DNA of 64,000 bases from VAZQ01 sp963821505. Its GTDB lineage: Bacteria; Pseudomonadota; Alphaproteobacteria; Rhizobiales; Xanthobacteraceae. The notes beneath the pieces were generated by a model, which did no database searches, was not told the DNA's origin, and worked only from the letters and a program-made list of their open reading frames with translations. Where the stretch lies: positions 186,001-250,000 of the forward strand of contig CAWGEH010000028.1 of NCBI GenBank assembly GCA_963821505.1, in the 5' to 3' direction. The translations under genes and the position numbers were made by a program. How positions within the stretch are numbered: position 1 is the stretch's first letter; each line of letters begins with the position of its first letter. This document shows, in pieces, positions 61,440 through 64,000 of this stretch.

Positions 61440-62461
61440 GCGAAACCCCCGTCGGCATAGACGTCGCTGGTGAGGAGATCGAGCGGCGGCGGCGGCGCGG
61501 CCTTGCATTTCTCGGTCGCCTCGTCGACGCGGCGCCGCACGTCGGCGTCGATCCCGGCGATCACGTCGTCGGCAATGCCGAACTGCTTGAGCCGTTCGCG
61601 ATAGAGCTTGATCGGATCGCGCTCCTTCCACTTCTCGAGCTCGCCTTCGGGGCGATACTTGGCGGGATCGGCGCGCGAGTGCCCGCTGTGGCGATAGGTC
61701 ATGCACTCGATCAGCGACGGCCCGCCGCCCGCGCGCGCCTTGGCATAGGCCACGGCGGCGGCGCGGTAGACCGCGTCGGCGTCGTTGCCGTCGACGATGA
61801 TGCGCTCGAGGCCGTAGGCCGACGCCCGGTCGGCGGCGGGATGCTCGACCGCCGTCACGTCGCCGATCGGCGTATATTCCATGTAGAGGTTGTTCTCGCA
61901 GACGAAGATCACCGGCAGCTTCCACACCGCCGCGAAATTGAGCGCCTCGTGGAAGGCGCCGATATTGGTCGTGCCGTCGCCGAAGAAGCAGACCGTGACG
62001 TCGCTATCGCCCCGGTACTGCGCGCGCAGCGCCGCGCCGCAGGCGATCGGCAGATGCGCGCCGATGATGGCGTAGGAGCCCATGACGCCGTGCTCGACGG
62101 AGGTGAGATGCATGGAGCCGCCCTTGCCGCGCATCAGGCCGTTGTCGCGCTGCATCAGCTCGCCCAGCACCTTTTCGAACGGCACGCCGCGGGCCAGCGT
62201 ATGGGCGTGGCCGCGATAGGTGCAGAACGAGAGGTCCCCCGGCTTCATCGCGGCGGCAAAGCCCGTCGCCACCGCCTCCTGGCCGAGCGAAAGATGGCTG
62301 GTTCCCTTGACCAGGTTCTGCAGAAAGAGATCGAAGGCGCGCTGCTCGCTCTCGCGGATCTCGACCTGCATGCGATACATGGTCAACCGCAGCTTCTCGC
62401 CGATGTCGTCGTTGATGCCGGCGCGGGAGCCGTCGGACGCGCGGACCGGTTGTTTCGCCAT
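61427..62461 (-). CDS. 2-oxoacid dehydrogenase E1 alpha subunit
   Basis: 344-residue alpha subunit. The thiamine-diphosphate motif GDGTTNIGAFHEALN is followed by PVIFVCENN; YRGHAHTLARG and RGKGGSMHL give the substrate-side His and loop; CMTYRHSGHSRADP is the phosphorylation-loop region. The length is normal. Both pyruvate- and acetoin-specific alpha subunits share these motifs, so the substrate cannot be read off. It is the first gene of the operon; its promoter should lie at 62462-62600. Confidence 0.94.
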   Translation of the reverse strand: MAKQPVRASDGSRAGINDDIGEKLRLTMYRMQVEIRESEQRAFDLFLQNLVKGTSHLSLGQEAVATGFAAAMKPGDLSFCTYRGHAHTLARGVPFEKVLGELMQRDNGLMRGKGGSMHLTSVEHGVMGSYAIIGAHLPIACGAALRAQYRGDSDVTVCFFGDGTTNIGAFHEALNFAAVWKLPVIFVCENNLYMEYTPIGDVTAVEHPAADRASAYGLERIIVDGNDADAVYRAAAVAYAKARAGGGPSLIECMTYRHSGHSRADPAKYRPEGELEKWKERDPIKLYRERLKQFGIADDVIAGIDADVRRRVDEATEKCKAAPPPPLDLLTSDVYADGGFAWRN

Positions 62462-62616
62462 GAACGCCTACCTCGACAAGGCCGATGAAATGGTCGGCCG
62501 GGGGCCGGACGCAGCGGAAAGTAGCCTCCCCCGGCAAGCCGACGCAACGCGTATTCGCACCCGCAATACGGTCGCCGGAAATCGGTCGTCGGAGGCGCGC
62601 CCGATTCCGATGCGGA

Positions 62617-63522
62617 TTACTGAGCGCCGATGACCGGGGCCTTCCTGACCCGGCGCTCACGGTAGAGGATGTAGAGGCCGGAGGCGACCACGATGGCGGC
62701 CCCCGTCAGCGTCCAGCGGCTGGGCAGATCGCCGAACACCAGGAAGCCCAACGCGATCACCAGCACGATCTCGGTATAGATGAATGGCGACAACACCGCG
62801 GCCGGCGCCAGCCGGTGGGCCGCGATCAGGAGGTAGTGGCCCGAGCTCCCGATCGCGCCCGCCGCCACCATGAGGGCGATCACCAGCGGGTCGCTCGGCG
62901 TCGTCCAGACGAACGGCACGACCGGAAGCAGCACGAGCGCGCCGACGATATTCGAGTAGAACAGGGTGGTGTCGTTGGGATCGGTGCGGGCGAGAACGCG
63001 GGTGGCGATGGAGTAGAGCGCATAAAACACCGCGGCGGAAAGCGAGAGCAGCGCCGCCGGGTGGAAAGTGCCGGCGCCCGGCCGGGTCACCACCAGGACG
63101 CCCCCGAAGCCCACGGCGATGGCGGTCCAGCGCCGCCAGCGCACCCGCTCGCCCAACAGCGGTCCCGAGAGCGCCGCGACGAAGAACGGGGTGGAGAACA
63201 CCAGCGCGATCGCCTCGTCGAGCTGGAGATATCGCAACGCCAGGAAGTTGCAGAGCGTGGAACCCAGCAGCAGCATCGAGCGCCCGATCTGCAGCACCGG
63301 CCGGGTGGTGCGGGTCAGGCCGGGGCGGGTCCATGGATTCGACACGATGAACGGCAACAAGAACGCCCCGGTATAACGCGCCCACACCACCTGGAGCGTG
63401 CTCATATAGAGGTTGAGATATTTCGCCGTGGTGTCGAGCATGGCAAAGCACGCCACCGCGCCGCACATCAGCGCGATGCCGGTGAGGCGCGAAGCGCGCT
63501 CGTGCGATGCGTGGTCGGGCAT
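62617..63522 (-). CDS. DMT-superfamily (EamA/RhaT) permease
   Basis: 301-residue permease with about ten membrane helices in two EamA halves: LTGIALMCGAVACFAMLDTTAKY, WARYTGAFLLPFIV, LLLGSTLCNFLALRYL, LVFSTPFFVAALSGPLLGE, AIAVGFGGVLVVT in the first; LSLSAAVFYALYSIATRV, NIVGALVLLPVVPFVW, ALMVAAGAIGSSGHYLLI, IVLVIALGFLVFGD and TLTGAAIVVASGLYIL in the second. Such carriers export metabolites. Start 63522 has no obvious ribosome binding site. It is divergent from the ModA-like gene, 55 nt away. Confidence 0.88.
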   Translation of the reverse strand: MPDHASHERASRLTGIALMCGAVACFAMLDTTAKYLNLYMSTLQVVWARYTGAFLLPFIVSNPWTRPGLTRTTRPVLQIGRSMLLLGSTLCNFLALRYLQLDEAIALVFSTPFFVAALSGPLLGERVRWRRWTAIAVGFGGVLVVTRPGAGTFHPAALLSLSAAVFYALYSIATRVLARTDPNDTTLFYSNIVGALVLLPVVPFVWTTPSDPLVIALMVAAGAIGSSGHYLLIAAHRLAPAAVLSPFIYTEIVLVIALGFLVFGDLPSRWTLTGAAIVVASGLYILYRERRVRKAPVIGAQ

Positions 63523-63577
63523 GGTGGAGGATCGGCGCAGGCTCGCGCACAATTGACACTTTCGAGGAGAAGACACA

Positions 63578-64000
63578 ATGCGAACTTCCGGCGGGCTTGC
63601 TTGCATTGCGGTCATGCTGCTGTCGCTTGCCGGCATGGCCGCGGCGGACGACGTGCGCGTGCTCAGCGTGGGGGCGGTGCAGAACGCGGTCAGGGCGCTC
63701 GCCGCCGACTTCGGCAGGGAGAGCGGCCACAGGATCGTCCTCACCATCGGCTCGCCCGCGGCCGTCACGCAGAAGATCAAGGATGGCGAGGTCTTCGATG
63801 CGGTCATCGTCTCCGAGCCGGCCATGGACCGGCTCGACCAGGATGGCATCGTGAACCCGGAAAGCCGGGTGCGGCTCGCCAATACCGGCATGGGCGTCGC
63901 GGTGCGCGCGGGCGCGCCGGCCCCGGATGTTTCGACGCCGGAGGCGTTCAAGCAGGCGCTGCTGGCGGCGAAGTCGGTGGTCTACGGCGATCCGGCGCTG
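63578..64000 (+). CDS. ModA-like (molybdate-type) ABC substrate-binding protein, 5' part
   Basis: First 141 codons of a periplasmic binding protein that runs off the right edge. A signal peptide (GGLACIAVMLLSLAGMAAA) is followed by DVRVLSVGAVQNAVRALAADF, LTIGSPAAVTQKIKDGEVFDAVI and VSEPAMDRLDQDGIV, which match ModA-type proteins for oxyanions, and a subgroup that binds other solutes. GAGGAGA lies 7 nt before the ATG. No transport genes are visible before the edge. Confidence 0.85.
   Translation, partial: MRTSGGLACIAVMLLSLAGMAAADDVRVLSVGAVQNAVRALAADFGRESGHRIVLTIGSPAAVTQKIKDGEVFDAVIVSEPAMDRLDQDGIVNPESRVRLANTGMGVAVRAGAPAPDVSTPEAFKQALLAAKSVVYGDPAL

Overview
The window is high-GC, gene-dense chromosome from an alphaproteobacterium, most likely a Hyphomicrobiales member of the Bradyrhizobium / Nitrobacteraceae / Xanthobacteraceae type. 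This is inferred from sfsA-map-radC lying together, the many Bug/TctC solute receptors, HdeD, LVIVD and AprI/Inh proteins, and the dispersed palindromic repeats. No rRNA, tRNA, CRISPR array, prophage or transposase gene was recognised.

Layout. 0-10.8 kb is accessory in character: otsA, an exported GlcG-like protein, an FMO-type flavoprotein, a two-domain glycosyltransferase with a heptad-repeat tail, a winged-helix/TPR regulator and, divergent from it, an exported multicopper oxidase; a perfect CRP-type palindrome lies between the last two. 11-16.8 kb holds an L,D-transpeptidase, a Sel1 protein and two Bug receptors. 17-20.6 kb has an LVIVD propeller divergent from an exported haem-c/propeller gene split by one frameshift. 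20.6-25.3 kb carries sfsA, map and radC, then a 1.7 kb segment with a broken serine hydrolase, bounded by two copies of the radC 3' end.

25.5-29.4 kb is an acyl-CoA catabolic operon (Bug receptor, two enoyl-CoA hydratases, an acyl-CoA synthetase stub, an HMG-CoA-lyase-like protein). 31.1-35 kb reads PQQ-type sugar dehydrogenase, cytochrome c, Tat-type amidohydrolase and a decayed Bug receptor. 35-43.1 kb has two flavin reductases, divergent SucC-like and SucD-like subunits, an exported RidA homologue, an SMP-30 lactonase, an enoyl-CoA hydratase and two more Bug receptors. 43.2-46.7 kb has a GST, HdeD, a class III CoA-transferase and a carboxymuconolactone-decarboxylase-like protein. 46.8-50.6 kb is an SNF2 helicase plus SWIM protein pair wrecked by many frameshifts. 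50.7-53.8 kb has an AprA-like flavoprotein with a 2x[4Fe-4S] ferredoxin, divergent from an NMT1/SsuA-type binding protein. 54-62.5 kb is mainly a 2-oxoacid dehydrogenase operon (E1 alpha, E1 beta, semialdehyde dehydrogenase, lipocalin-like, E2, hydroxyacid dehydrogenase). The right edge has a DMT permease and the 5' part of a ModA-like gene.

The overall picture is a soil oligotroph with many uptake receptors feeding CoA-thioester catabolism and periplasmic oxidation. The non-coding DNA is unusual: at least six families of palindromic repeats fill the gaps. A cassette of two small tetraloop hairpins recurs inside members of four different families, and one repeat is inserted inside another. 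Several genes are broken by single-base frameshifts, clustered most heavily in the SNF2/SWIM pair.
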